Of a DNA stretch of 64,000 nt, positions 10,715 through 19,495 are shown piece by piece. Made by a program: the position numbers and the translations under genes. The notes below the pieces were generated by a model. That model was not told the DNA's origin, ran no database searches, and was given only the letters and a program-made list of their open reading frames with translations. Within the stretch, counting starts at the first letter, position 1, and every line of letters begins with the position of its first letter. Origin of the DNA: UBA2029 sp037447125 (lineage in GTDB: Bacteria; Chloroflexota; Anaerolineae; Aggregatilineales; Aggregatilineaceae); NCBI GenBank assembly GCA_037447125.1, contig JBBIHG010000003.1:24388-88387 (forward strand), given 5' to 3'.

Positions 10715-10730
10715 CTGCAAACGTTGTCAA
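10715..10730. promoter_or_regulatory. LacI-family operator O2
   Basis: CTGCAAACGTTGTCAA sits directly before the repressor start codon at 10735. The match to O1 (half sites TTGNNAAC) suggests the repressor controls both itself and the GH3 gene. Confidence 0.75.
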
Positions 10731-10734
10731 AGAG

Positions 10735-11778
10735 ATGCCTGCTGTGAACAACGACAAGAAGCTCCCCAGTATCACCATTGTGGATGTCGCCCGCGAGGCC
10801 GGCGTGTCGTACTCGACTGTCTCACGCGTTGTGAACAACTACGAGTACGTCAAGCCCGAAACCCGCGAGAAGGTCCTCAATGCCACGATGCGTCTGGGGT
10901 ACGTCGTGAATCAGCCGGCGCGCAGTCTGCGCGGGGGACGCTCGCAAGTCGTCGGGCTGCTGGTCCCCGATGTCGGCAACAGCTACATCGGGGCGATCAT
11001 CCGGGGCATTGACGCCGAGCTCGCCGCCAACCAGTACGACCTCATGCTCTACACCACTCACCGGCAGAAGACCCGTGAATCGACCTACGTCGCGACGATC
11101 ACCCGCGGGCTGGCCGATGGTCTGCTCCTGCTGCTGCCGACAAATGTGGAAGCCTATCTGGCCACGCTCCAGCAGCGGCAGTTCCCGCATGTGCTGATCG
11201 ATTACCAGCATGTCGCGAACGACCTGACTTCGACGGTGCAGGCGACCAACTGGCAGGGAGCCTATGAGGCGACCCGCTATTTGATCGCGCTGGGTCACCG
11301 ACGGATCGCCTACATCATTGGGCTGAAAGAGATGCAGTGTGCGCTGGACCGGCTGCAGGGGTACGGTGACGCACTTGCCGCGCACGGCATCCCCTACGAT
11401 CCGGAACTGGTTTATCCCGGCGACTTCTTCCGCCCGCAGGGGTATGAAGCCGCCCAAAGGTTCCTGGCTTTGCCCCGGCCTCCCACCGCTGTGTTCGCCG
11501 CGAATGACAGCTCCGCGTTTGGTGTGATGGAGGCGGTGACTCGTCTGGGACTGCGTGTGCCAGACGACGTGTCGGTGATCGGGTTTGACGACACCATCGA
11601 GGCCCAGCAGGTCCATCCCGGGCTGACCACCGTGCGCCAGCCACTCGAAGAGATGGGGCGGGTGGCGGCGCGGATTCTGCTCAGACGGCTGGACAATCCT
11701 GATCTACCGGGGGAGCGCGTTGAGCTCCCGACCACACTGGTCGAGCGCGACTCGTGTAGGCCACCTCGTCCCCAATAG
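10735..11778 (+). CDS. LacI-family transcriptional repressor of the carbohydrate locus
   Basis: 347 residues. The N-terminal helix-turn-helix reads TIVDVAREAGVSYSTVSRVV, followed by the hinge region (RSLRGGRSQVVGLLVPDV) and a periplasmic-binding-protein-like sensor domain. It is divergent from the GH3 gene and upstream of the ABC transporter genes in the same direction. Two operators of the same palindromic pattern lie in the intergenic region, one just before this start codon, so autoregulation is likely. No strong ribosome-binding site precedes the ATG; a GTG three codons on is an alternative start. The inducer is probably an imported oligosaccharide (inference). Confidence 0.92.
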   Translation: MPAVNNDKKLPSITIVDVAREAGVSYSTVSRVVNNYEYVKPETREKVLNATMRLGYVVNQPARSLRGGRSQVVGLLVPDVGNSYIGAIIRGIDAELAANQYDLMLYTTHRQKTRESTYVATITRGLADGLLLLLPTNVEAYLATLQQRQFPHVLIDYQHVANDLTSTVQATNWQGAYEATRYLIALGHRRIAYIIGLKEMQCALDRLQGYGDALAAHGIPYDPELVYPGDFFRPQGYEAAQRFLALPRPPTAVFAANDSSAFGVMEAVTRLGLRVPDDVSVIGFDDTIEAQQVHPGLTTVRQPLEEMGRVAARILLRRLDNPDLPGERVELPTTLVERDSCRPPRPQ

Positions 11779-11855
11779 CGCGTTTTTTGTGTGTACGGCT
11801 CTGGCGCAATCAGGCCGGAGCATAAAGACCCAAGTAGCTATCCAAGGAGAATATC

Positions 11856-13133
11856 ATGAGAGTCTTGCGCAGTGTTCTGGTTCTGGCCCTGGTGTTGGGC
11901 GTAGTGGGCGGCATGGCGGGCCTCAAGCCCACTGCCGCGCAGTCCACCGTCACCATCAACTGGTGGCATATTCAGGAGGCGTTGCAAGGTGGCGATTTCT
12001 GGGCTGAGGTGGCGGCTGAGTACGAAGCCTTGCACCCCAATGTCAACATCGAGATCACTTTCCTGGAGAACGAGGCGTTCAAGAGCCAGATCGTGACCGT
12101 GATGCAGGCCGAACAACCCCCGGATCTGTTCCAGAGCTGGGGCGGCGGCGTGCTGTGGAACTATGCGAATGCCGGCCTGGTGCGCGACATTTCCGCCGAA
12201 CTGAAGGGCGAATGGTACGACTCATTCGCGATGCCTGCCGCGGTTGAGATGTTCGGGCAGAATGGCGAATACTACGGCGTCCCCTGGGACTGGGGTGCGG
12301 TTGGCTTCTTCTACAACAAGGCCCTGTTCGCGCAGGCGGGCCTCGATCCCGAGAATCCCCCCACCACCTGGACGGACTTCCTCGACGCAGTGCGGGCCCT
12401 GAAGGATTCCGGCACCATCCCGATCGCGCTGGGTGAAGGCGACCGGTGGCCGGGCCACTTCTGGTTTGTCTATCTGGCGCTCCGTATTGGCGGCGCTGAG
12501 GCATTCCTGAACGCCTACAACCGTGAAGGGTCGTTCGCTGATGAGGCGTTTGTTCAGGCAGGCGAAAGGCTGGCGGAACTGGCCGCCCTGCAGCCCTTCC
12601 AAGAGGGGTTCATGGGCATGGGCTACGGGGACCAGGCCCGTCTGGTCGGCGATGGCCTGGCCGCCATGGAGCTGATGGGACAGTGGGCGCCCGGCGCGCA
12701 GGTTAGCAACAGCGAGCAGGGTGGCATCGGCGAGGATCTGGGCTTCTTCCCCTTCCCAATGGTTGAAGGCGGAGTGGGCGATCCGACCGACATCCTGGGT
12801 GGTGGCAATGGGTTTGTCGTCGGCAAGAACGCGCCAGATGAGACCATTGACTTCCTGAAGTACCTCACCAGCGAAGGGGTTCAGGAGCGCACGTTCTTCG
12901 CCATTCCGGTGGTCGCCGCCGCGACAGATGTCCTGGCTGATGATCCGATCTTGACCAAGATCCTCGAGATGCGCGACAACGCGAACTACGCCCAGTTGTA
13001 CTACGATCAGTTCTTGCCCCCGTCGGTTGCCCAGGCGGTGCTCGACGCAGTGCAGGGTCTATTGGCTGGCGAGCTTTCGCCTGAAGAGGCCGCTATGTAT
13101 ATTGAGGATGAAGCCTCGCTTGCGCTTGACTGA
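11856..13133 (+). CDS. ABC transporter sugar-binding lipoprotein or secreted protein (family 1)
   Basis: 425 residues, an extracellular solute-binding protein. A signal peptide (MRVLRSVLVLALVLGVV) leads into a mature part with INWWHIQEALQGGDF and PDLFQSWGGGVLW, typical of sugar-binding proteins. There is no clear lipobox Cys. AAGGAGA lies 8 bases before the ATG. It is followed by two permease genes, as usual for oligosaccharide importers. No ATPase gene is present in this locus, so a shared ATPase must be encoded elsewhere. Confidence 0.92.
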   Translation: MRVLRSVLVLALVLGVVGGMAGLKPTAAQSTVTINWWHIQEALQGGDFWAEVAAEYEALHPNVNIEITFLENEAFKSQIVTVMQAEQPPDLFQSWGGGVLWNYANAGLVRDISAELKGEWYDSFAMPAAVEMFGQNGEYYGVPWDWGAVGFFYNKALFAQAGLDPENPPTTWTDFLDAVRALKDSGTIPIALGEGDRWPGHFWFVYLALRIGGAEAFLNAYNREGSFADEAFVQAGERLAELAALQPFQEGFMGMGYGDQARLVGDGLAAMELMGQWAPGAQVSNSEQGGIGEDLGFFPFPMVEGGVGDPTDILGGGNGFVVGKNAPDETIDFLKYLTSEGVQERTFFAIPVVAAATDVLADDPILTKILEMRDNANYAQLYYDQFLPPSVAQAVLDAVQGLLAGELSPEEAAMYIEDEASLALD

Positions 13134-13245
13134 GCGATAAGGCCCGAAGGTGTGGGGCTGCCGTCCGTCCACCAGCGGCTGCCCCCACGCCTTCTATTCA
13201 GCAGATGCTCAACACGTTCGTGACAGCCGTATAAGGGATGCCGCT

Positions 13246-14223
13246 ATGTCTGCCAAAACCAATACGCTGCTACGAGGTTGGGTTGCTGCGCAGTGTGAGC
13301 GTGCGCGTCGAAATCTCGATAAGCTGATCCTGATCCCCCTCTTTGTGCTGCCGGGGATGATTCTGTTCTTCACTTTTGTGTTGATGCCGGTGGCGCAGTC
13401 GGCCCGCTACAGCCTGTACGAGTGGGATGGTTTTGGCACACCCAGCAACTTTGCGGAACTCAGGGGCGACGATCAGATCCCGCTGGGGAACTACGAGAAG
13501 CTGTTCAATCACGGGGACTTTCGCACGGCCCTCCGTAACAGCTCGCTGCTGATGCTGCTCTCGTTGGCGGTCCAATTGCCGATCGCGCTGATCCTGGCTC
13601 TACTGGTCGGGCGAGGAGACCTGCCAGGCCGCACGTTCTTCCGGGGGCTGCTGTTCGTCCCCTATGTGTTCTCGGAGATTATCGCCGCGATCATCTGGCA
13701 GTACGTGCTGCGCGGCAACGCTGAGGGTCCAGCCAACCAGTTGTTCGCCTCCTTCATTCCTAACTTCGGGGCGGTCGATTGGCTCGGTGACAGGCAGTAC
13801 GTGATGTATGCCATCTTCGCCGTCCTCACCTGGAAGTACTTCGGCTTCTACATGATCCTGTATATGGCAGGTTTGCAGGGCGTGCCCAAAGACCTCGAAG
13901 AAGCCGGGCGCGTCGACGGGGCCAACTGGCTCCAGGTGCTGCGCTGGATCACCCTGCCGATGATGGGCAACACGTTGCGCCTGACAGTGTTCCTCTCGGT
14001 GCTGGGATCATTTCAGCAGTTCGTGGTCGTCCAGGTGCTGACCCGCGGCGGCAACCCGTTCAACGAGGGCCACGTGATCGCCACGTATCTTTTCAAGTTC
14101 GGGTTCAAACGCTTCGATATGGGCTATGGCAGTGCGGTGGCAGTGGTGCTGTTTTTAATCTGTCTGGCCTTCTCTATCGGATACCAGCGCATGGTGATGC
14201 AGCGCGACTACCAGGATCTGTAG
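13246..14223 (+). CDS. Sugar ABC transporter permease (MalF type)
   Basis: 325 residues with six predicted helices. The inner-membrane-component EAA loop reads DLEEAGRVDGANWLQVLRWITLP (shown here in two parts: DLEEAGRVDGANW and LQVLRWITLP). I choose the ATG at 13246 (MSAKTNTLLR) because AAGGGA lies upstream with good spacing; the frame is open from 13150. It pairs with the next gene as a heterodimeric channel. Confidence 0.93.
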   Translation: MSAKTNTLLRGWVAAQCERARRNLDKLILIPLFVLPGMILFFTFVLMPVAQSARYSLYEWDGFGTPSNFAELRGDDQIPLGNYEKLFNHGDFRTALRNSSLLMLLSLAVQLPIALILALLVGRGDLPGRTFFRGLLFVPYVFSEIIAAIIWQYVLRGNAEGPANQLFASFIPNFGAVDWLGDRQYVMYAIFAVLTWKYFGFYMILYMAGLQGVPKDLEEAGRVDGANWLQVLRWITLPMMGNTLRLTVFLSVLGSFQQFVVVQVLTRGGNPFNEGHVIATYLFKFGFKRFDMGYGSAVAVVLFLICLAFSIGYQRMVMQRDYQDL

Positions 14224-14245
14224 CGGTTCCATAGAGGGAAACTCG

Positions 14246-15127
14246 ATGCAAACTACCTATCCAGCGCCCGCCACTCCCACACGGCGGCCGATCCGTTGGG
14301 ACCGAGCGAGTTCGATCGCGCTGAAGTACGCCGTCCTGATCGCGCTGAGCATCGTGGTCACTATGCCGGTCGCGACGGCGGTGTTGGGGGGGATGCGGAC
14401 CAACGGCGAATTTCTGGCCCGTCCCATCGATCTGCCGCGGCAGGGCATCCAGTGGGAAAACTACACCAGCATTCTCGAAGACGGCAAGTTCTGGCGGGCC
14501 GCCAAAAACAGCGTAGTGATTACGGTTGGCGTTGCCAGCATCAACATCACCCTCGCCAGCATGCTGGCCTTTGCCCTCAGCCGCGTGAAGTTCGCTGGGC
14601 GCAGCCTGTTGTTCAATATCATCTCGTTTGGTCTGTTGTTCCCGCTGGTCGTGGCGATCCTGCCCCTGTTCATCCAACTGCGCGCGCTGGGCCTGCTGAA
14701 CTCGGTGTGGGGGATCATTCTGCCGATGGCTGCGTTCGGGCTGCCGAGCAGTGTGGTGATTCTGCGCGGCTTCTTCATGGCGATTCCCAAAGAACTCGAA
14801 GACGCCGCTTACATCGACGGGGCCACAGTCTTTGGGTTCTTCTTCTATATCCTGCTGCCAATCTCGCGACCGGCCCTGTCGGCGGTGATGACTATCAATA
14901 TTGTGGCGGCGTGGAACGAGTACTTTCTGCCCCTGCTGGTGGTTGGGCCGTCTGAGGAGGCGTGGCCGCTGCCGCTGGGCATCATGCAGTTCCAGGGACA
15001 ATACGGCACCGACTGGGCACGTGTGATGGCCTACGTCACCATCCTGATCATTCCGGCTGTGGTGTTCTACCTCTTCACCGAAAAGCTGATTGTCACCGGG
15101 CTGACCGGCGGCGAGCTGAAAGGCTGA
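14246..15127 (+). CDS. Sugar ABC transporter permease (MalG type)
   Basis: 293 residues and six helices. The EAA loop reads ELEDAAYIDGATVFGFF, and the C-terminal part has the MalG-like NEYFLPLLVV. AGGGA precedes the ATG. It is the second permease of the importer, 22 bp after the first. Confidence 0.93.
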   Translation: MQTTYPAPATPTRRPIRWDRASSIALKYAVLIALSIVVTMPVATAVLGGMRTNGEFLARPIDLPRQGIQWENYTSILEDGKFWRAAKNSVVITVGVASINITLASMLAFALSRVKFAGRSLLFNIISFGLLFPLVVAILPLFIQLRALGLLNSVWGIILPMAAFGLPSSVVILRGFFMAIPKELEDAAYIDGATVFGFFFYILLPISRPALSAVMTINIVAAWNEYFLPLLVVGPSEEAWPLPLGIMQFQGQYGTDWARVMAYVTILIIPAVVFYLFTEKLIVTGLTGGELKG

Positions 15128-15235
15128 GCGCGGTTTCGCACATCCCTGCCCGGTGAGCGCTGGCAGATGGGCCCGCTGGCCCGGTGCAGTTGGCCACTTT
15201 GGGATATCCTCACTACTCTAGGGAGAGCCACGATC

Positions 15236-16498
15236 ATGCGCAAACCTCTCAACGTCGTCTTGCTTGGCACGCTGATCGGTGTGCTGGCCGCTGCCGCGCT
15301 GCCTGCCCGAGCGCAGGGTGAGCATCGTCCCGCCCCTGTGCCACCGGACACCGGCGCGTTCTTCACTGGCGAATACCGCAATATGCTCGCAGAATGGGGC
15401 CTGAGTGAGGGTGAGATTCAGTCGCGCATTGAGGCCGTGTGGAACCAGCTCTTTTACGGTGATGAGCACACCGAGCGCGTGTATTACCCGGTCGGCGACG
15501 ACATGGCCTATATCCTCGATACGGGACATGGCGACGTGCGCACCGAGGGCCAGTCCTACGGGATGATGATCGCGGTGCAGCTCGACAAGCAGGACGAGTT
15601 CAACCGCATCTGGAAGTGGACCAAGACGTACATGTATAACACTAGCGGGGCGTACCGGGGCTATTTCGCGTGGCACTGCAGGCCCGATGGCTCAAAGATC
15701 AACGACAATCCCGCCTCAGATGGCGAACAGTGGTTTGTGATGGCGTTGTTCTTTGCCGCCGGGCGCTGGGGCAATGGCGAGGGTATCTTCAACTATGAGG
15801 CGGAAGCGAACGCGATCCTGTATACCATGCTGCACACCGCCGACGATCCACTGGCCATGGCGACCAATATGTTCGACGCCGAGACCAAACAGGTCGTGTT
15901 TGTGCCGTCCAAGAACCGTGATGGGCGCTTCACCAATCCTTCGTATCACCTGCCGCACTATTATGAGCTGTGGGCGCGGTGGGCTGCGCAAGATAACGCC
16001 TTCTGGCCCGCCGCCGCCGCCGCCAGCCGGGCCTTCTGGCGCAGGACGGCGCATCCGGAAACCGGACTGATGCCCAACTACGCGACCTTTGACGGCGCGC
16101 CGCAGTATTCGGCAGATTACGGGCAGTTCTTCTATGCTGACTCGTGGCGCAACGGCATGAATGTTGCGGTAGATTATGCTTGGTTCGCCGCGGATCCCTG
16201 GCAGATCGAGCAGAGCAACCGGCTGCAAGCGTTCTTTGCAGCGCAGGGCATCCAGACGTATTCGGACAAGTGGCGCATCGACGGCAGCGAGTCTCTCACG
16301 CCCTGGCATTCCGAAGGACTCGTCGCCACCAACGCCGCCGCGAGCCTCGCCGCCAGCGAGCCGGTAGCCTGGGATTTCATCGCAGAATTCTGGAACACGC
16401 CGCTGCCTACCGGTAAATGGCGCTATTACAGCGGGCTGTTGTATCTGCTGAGCCTGCTGCACCTGAGCGGCGAGTTCAGGATCTACGCACCCCAATGA
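15236..16498 (+). CDS. Secreted glycoside hydrolase family 8 (probable xylanase or exo-oligoxylanase)
   Basis: 420 residues with a signal peptide (MRKPLNVVLLGTLIGVLAAA, cleavage near ARAQG). The GH8 acid catalyst is the Glu of RTEGQSYGMM (about residue 104). Other GH8 landmarks are GYFAWHCRPDGS, NPASDGEQWFVMALFFA and the C-terminal GKWRYYSGLLYLLSLL. The order and length resemble reducing-end xylose-releasing exo-oligoxylanases of GH8 more than the shorter endoglucanases and chitosanases, but the exact activity is inferred. I start at the ATG at 15236, preceded by GGGAGA. It is the last gene of the locus. Confidence 0.88.
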   Translation: MRKPLNVVLLGTLIGVLAAAALPARAQGEHRPAPVPPDTGAFFTGEYRNMLAEWGLSEGEIQSRIEAVWNQLFYGDEHTERVYYPVGDDMAYILDTGHGDVRTEGQSYGMMIAVQLDKQDEFNRIWKWTKTYMYNTSGAYRGYFAWHCRPDGSKINDNPASDGEQWFVMALFFAAGRWGNGEGIFNYEAEANAILYTMLHTADDPLAMATNMFDAETKQVVFVPSKNRDGRFTNPSYHLPHYYELWARWAAQDNAFWPAAAAASRAFWRRTAHPETGLMPNYATFDGAPQYSADYGQFFYADSWRNGMNVAVDYAWFAADPWQIEQSNRLQAFFAAQGIQTYSDKWRIDGSESLTPWHSEGLVATNAAASLAASEPVAWDFIAEFWNTPLPTGKWRYYSGLLYLLSLLHLSGEFRIYAPQ

Positions 16499-16540
16499 AA
16501 GCGGGCTTCGTCTGGCCTCACAACCGTCTCCTGCTTTGAC

Positions 16541-16800
16541 AGGTAGTGAAGTGAGATTATCTCCAACCGGACAGGAAAGGGAGGCGTGAATGAGGTAGGA
16601 TTGTGGTATGAACACAAACACACCTACCACTACACGACCTCCGTTGGCAACTTTAGCATGTGTCAATCAGCGGTGCGAATGGTACGGGCAAGCAGGGCAG
16701 CACCATCTGACCGTGCGCAAGACCTATGGAAAGGATGGGATTCGGTACTTGCGCTGTCGAGCGTGCGGGAGCGAGTTCAGTGAGCGAAAGAACACAGCGC
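16541..16800 (+). mobile_element. IS remnant: 5' end with transposase zinc-ribbon fragment
   Basis: The tip AGGTAGTGAAGTGAGATTAT begins at 16541 and is shared with 7907. From the ATG at 16608 the frame encodes a transposase N-terminus with a CX4C...CX2C zinc ribbon (ACVNQRCEWYG, RYLRCRACGSEFSERK), as in IS1-like elements. The frame is lost after about 58 codons. A later in-frame stretch NTSAIERRNGTAR at 16817-16857 looks like the conserved Glu region near the end of such transposases, so the middle is deleted. Confidence 0.75.
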
Positions 16801-16801
16801 T

Positions 16802-17146
16802 GTGGAACACCTCACGCCCAATACCTCCGCTATCGAGCGGCGCAATGGCACAGCGCGCTACATCTTCGAGGAATGGTATCGCTTCCAGGGCAGCGATGTA
16901 GTGGTGTGCGGCAAGACGGGCACCGCCCAGACCGGCGGCGCAGGCACCAAGCCCCAGGCCTGGTTCGTGGCTTTTGCCCCCCAGGATGACCCCGAGATCG
17001 CGATTGTGGCGACGGTGGAGAACTCGTGCGAAGGGTCCGAGGTCGCCGCGCCAATTGTGCGCCGCATTGTCGAGGATTACTACGGGATGCTCCACTCCGA
17101 ATGGCCGCCGCTGTGGGTGTCGGGCTGCATCCCGCTGGGCGAGTAG
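16802..17146 (+). pseudogene. Transposase tail fused to PBP2 C-terminal fragment
   Basis: The first ~17 codons (HLTPNTSAIERRNGTAR) resemble the end of a transposase. The rest, YIFEEWYRFQGSDVVVCGKTGTAQ onward, is the C-terminal end of a class B penicillin-binding protein (PBP2/MrdA type) with the KTGTAQ motif and the typical AWFVAFAPQDDPEIAI. The transpeptidase Ser motifs and all upstream domains are missing. The joint falls on NGTAR, a string plausible in both parents, so a short-homology deletion or recombination is likely. Unlikely to be functional. Confidence 0.7.
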
Positions 17147-17360
17147 GCGGTCTGGGCTGCTCGCTGCCGATCTCGATCTTCGCGTGCTGTCGTGCCGTGG
17201 GATGGTCGGCAGGGCGACATCTTGTTACGGTAATCTCTTGATATGGCCACGTTAGTCTCGTGAGCGTCCTGATCGACTCAGGCCCGATCATTTGTCGTGG
17301 CAGGTTTTCACAGGATTGTGTTCCGCAGGTCAGCTACGGGGAACGAGACAATCACGAAAG

Positions 17361-17388
17361 TTGCTGAATCGTTCATTTGTTCTATAAT
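17361..17388 (+). promoter_or_regulatory. Promoter of the DNA methyltransferase
   Basis: TTGCTG (17361-17366), 16-base spacer, TATAAT (17383-17388). The -10 box is the first part of a row of three 10-bp direct repeats. Confidence 0.6.
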
Positions 17389-17412
17389 CGAGTGTAATCA
17401 AGTCTAATCGGG
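17383..17412 (+). repeat. Three 10-bp direct repeats at the methyltransferase promoter
   Basis: TATAATCGAG, TGTAATCAAG and TCTAATCGGG follow one another without gaps; the consensus is TNTAATCRRG. They run from the -10 box to just before the ribosome-binding site GGGGAAG. A candidate operator for autoregulation of the restriction-modification pair. Confidence 0.55.
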
Positions 17413-17419
17413 GAAGCGC

Positions 17420-18724
17420 ATGATTGACTCAACGGCGACTTCTGCCGGCGCTAATCAGATTCAAGAGACAGACCGGGGGATACACGACTGGTATCGCTTC
17501 GTCCTGTCTTTTCCCCCCCATCTAGTCCGGCGTTATCTGGACGATTTTGATGCCAAATCTGGACAAACTGTTCTTGATCCATTCTGTGGTACAGGTACGA
17601 CGCTCGTTGAAGCCCGCAAGCTAGGCTTCGCTTGCACTGGGATCGAAGCCAACCCAATGGCCTATTTTGCCTGTAAGGTGAAGACGCAGTGGAACATATC
17701 CCTGGAGGATTTCGAACAACACAGCCAGGAGATCGCCAGGCAAACTAGCGCCATCTTGAGCGCACATGGTTTTGACTACAGCGACCTGCCACTGTTCGCC
17801 AAGCCCGATACAACAGCGAGCAATCTTCGCCATCTGAGTCATGAACGAGCGGGACTGCTGCTGTCCGGTTCGATAAGCCCTCGCCCACTTCATCGTGCGC
17901 TGGTCTTGCTCGATCTGATCCGTGCCAGTGCAAAGCCCTGGTCATGTCATCAAGAACTGGCATTTGCGGCCACATTAGTCGCCGACGCAAGCAATCTGAA
18001 GTTCGGGCCAGAGGTTGGAGTCAACCGAAAGCCGAGGGAAGATGCTGACGTGGTGGGCTGTTGGATGGGGCGAGTGAGGCAAATGGCTGCCGATCTGCGT
18101 GCACTACCTGACCGATCACACCGACCTGTAACTGTCTTTCATGGCGATGCACGGGATGCGTTCCCTTTCGAGAAAAACAGCGTTGACTTTGTGATCACTT
18201 CTCCTCCATATCCTAATGAGAAGGACTATACGCGCACTACTCGCCTGGAAAGTGTCGTGCTTGGCTTTATCAACTCACGACAAGAACTTCAGGCTGTCAA
18301 AAAGAAGCTGCTACGGAGTAACACACGGAACGTGTATGTTGACGATCAGGATGATCGCTGGGTACAGCAATTCGCATCTATTCGGCAACTAGCCGGTCAG
18401 ATAGAAGCGAGGCGTTTGGAACTGGGCAAGACTTCGGGGTTTGAGAGGCTGTATCACCGTGTCGTACGCCTTTACTTTGGAGGGATGTATCGCCACCTTG
18501 AGGCCGTGAAGCATGTGCTCAGGCCTGGTGCGCTATGTGCCTATGTGGTGGGAGACCAGGAATCCTACTTTCGGATCACGATCCGAACCGGGCAACTACT
18601 CGCCGAAATCGCTGAGCATTGCGGATACAAGATTGAGCGCATCGATCTCTGGCGCACACGTCCGGCGACTGCAACAGGTTGTCAGATTCGCGAGGAGGTA
18701 GTTATATTGCGCTGGCTGGGTTGA
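17420..18724 (+). CDS. Type II DNA methyltransferase (amino-group methylase)
   Basis: 434 residues. The SAM-binding motif DPFCGTGTT (about 53-61) precedes the catalytic TSPPY motif (about 260-264), which is typical of N4-cytosine or N6-adenine amino-methylases; TSPPY favours N4-cytosine. The large region between the motifs probably holds target recognition. The stop codon abuts that of the convergent gene 18725-19495, which encodes a PD-(D/E)xK protein: together a type II restriction-modification system. Base composition is lower in GC than the neighbours, a sign of transfer. The recognition site cannot be told. Confidence 0.88.
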   Translation: MIDSTATSAGANQIQETDRGIHDWYRFVLSFPPHLVRRYLDDFDAKSGQTVLDPFCGTGTTLVEARKLGFACTGIEANPMAYFACKVKTQWNISLEDFEQHSQEIARQTSAILSAHGFDYSDLPLFAKPDTTASNLRHLSHERAGLLLSGSISPRPLHRALVLLDLIRASAKPWSCHQELAFAATLVADASNLKFGPEVGVNRKPREDADVVGCWMGRVRQMAADLRALPDRSHRPVTVFHGDARDAFPFEKNSVDFVITSPPYPNEKDYTRTTRLESVVLGFINSRQELQAVKKKLLRSNTRNVYVDDQDDRWVQQFASIRQLAGQIEARRLELGKTSGFERLYHRVVRLYFGGMYRHLEAVKHVLRPGALCAYVVGDQESYFRITIRTGQLLAEIAEHCGYKIERIDLWRTRPATATGCQIREEVVILRWLG

Positions 18725-19495
18725 TCACGTGGCATCACGAAACAGCCGGTACCGTTTGTAAGAGCGCGTCTGGAGTTTGAGAGGATCAGAAGTCGCTGTG
18801 AATTCCACAAAGACCATTGACCCATCATCCAGCACCTTGACGCCTAAAGGGCGCACAGCTAGCCCAGGGTACTCCTGTTCAGCGTAGGCAACCATTGAGG
18901 ATATCTGAACTCGATTGAGTTGATCTTTCAAACTCGCGGGCTTAGCTTCAATAGGTATACAGAACCATTGCCCATCTGTATTGACCCCAAGATAGAGATC
19001 GTCCACTTCTATCTGCCCCATGTCTCGCACATAGGCCCTGAGATGGGATTGGAGATGGTATACGGTCAGGCTGGTGAAGATATCAACCAGGCGATTGTAG
19101 CGGATCTGAACCAGCACACTTTGCTCGTCGCCTTTTGCGAACATGAGCACAATTTCGGGAATCGCATTGGGGATATCCGTGATCTCCAGTTCCAGGGGCA
19201 CGGCAAGTTCCACAGGAATATCCAGCCTGACCAGGGTGTATTTCCCTTTGCCCTCGCCTCTGATGACCCAGTTTCCATGCCTCACCATTTCTGGCGGGAA
19301 GTCCCGCCTTCCAGAACGATAAGAATAGATAATATCGGGAATATTCTTGATATGTAACTCTTCTGCTATCTGATCAAGGAAACCCTTGTCAAAGGGTAAT
19401 ACCTCGGCTTCAAGGCCGTATTGCAGCGTCAGGCGTTTGAAGACTGCCAGAATCACTTCATCGTAACGTGAGAGACCTTCTACTTCATTTTCCAC
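18725..19495 (-). CDS. Probable type II restriction endonuclease (PD-(D/E)xK)
   Basis: 256 residues counting from GTG at 19495, which is preceded by GGAGAGG; the frame is open to 19756 but only through a palindromic repeat. Near the C-terminus VDDLYLGVN (about 164-172) and IPIEAK (180-185) form an Asp...Glu-x-Lys pattern of a PD-(D/E)xK nuclease. The stop codon directly abuts that of the convergent methyltransferase. I do not recognise a named family; the role is inferred from the motif and the methyltransferase partner. Confidence 0.7.
   Translation of the reverse strand: MENEVEGLSRYDEVILAVFKRLTLQYGLEAEVLPFDKGFLDQIAEELHIKNIPDIIYSYRSGRRDFPPEMVRHGNWVIRGEGKGKYTLVRLDIPVELAVPLELEITDIPNAIPEIVLMFAKGDEQSVLVQIRYNRLVDIFTSLTVYHLQSHLRAYVRDMGQIEVDDLYLGVNTDGQWFCIPIEAKPASLKDQLNRVQISSMVAYAEQEYPGLAVRPLGVKVLDDGSMVFVEFTATSDPLKLQTRSYKRYRLFRDAT

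Larger units (their letters stand above)
17147..17419. other. Intergenic region before the DNA methyltransferase
   Basis: 273 bp with lower GC than the surroundings. It contains the methyltransferase promoter and three direct repeats at 17361-17412; nothing else is recognisable. Confidence 0.5.
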
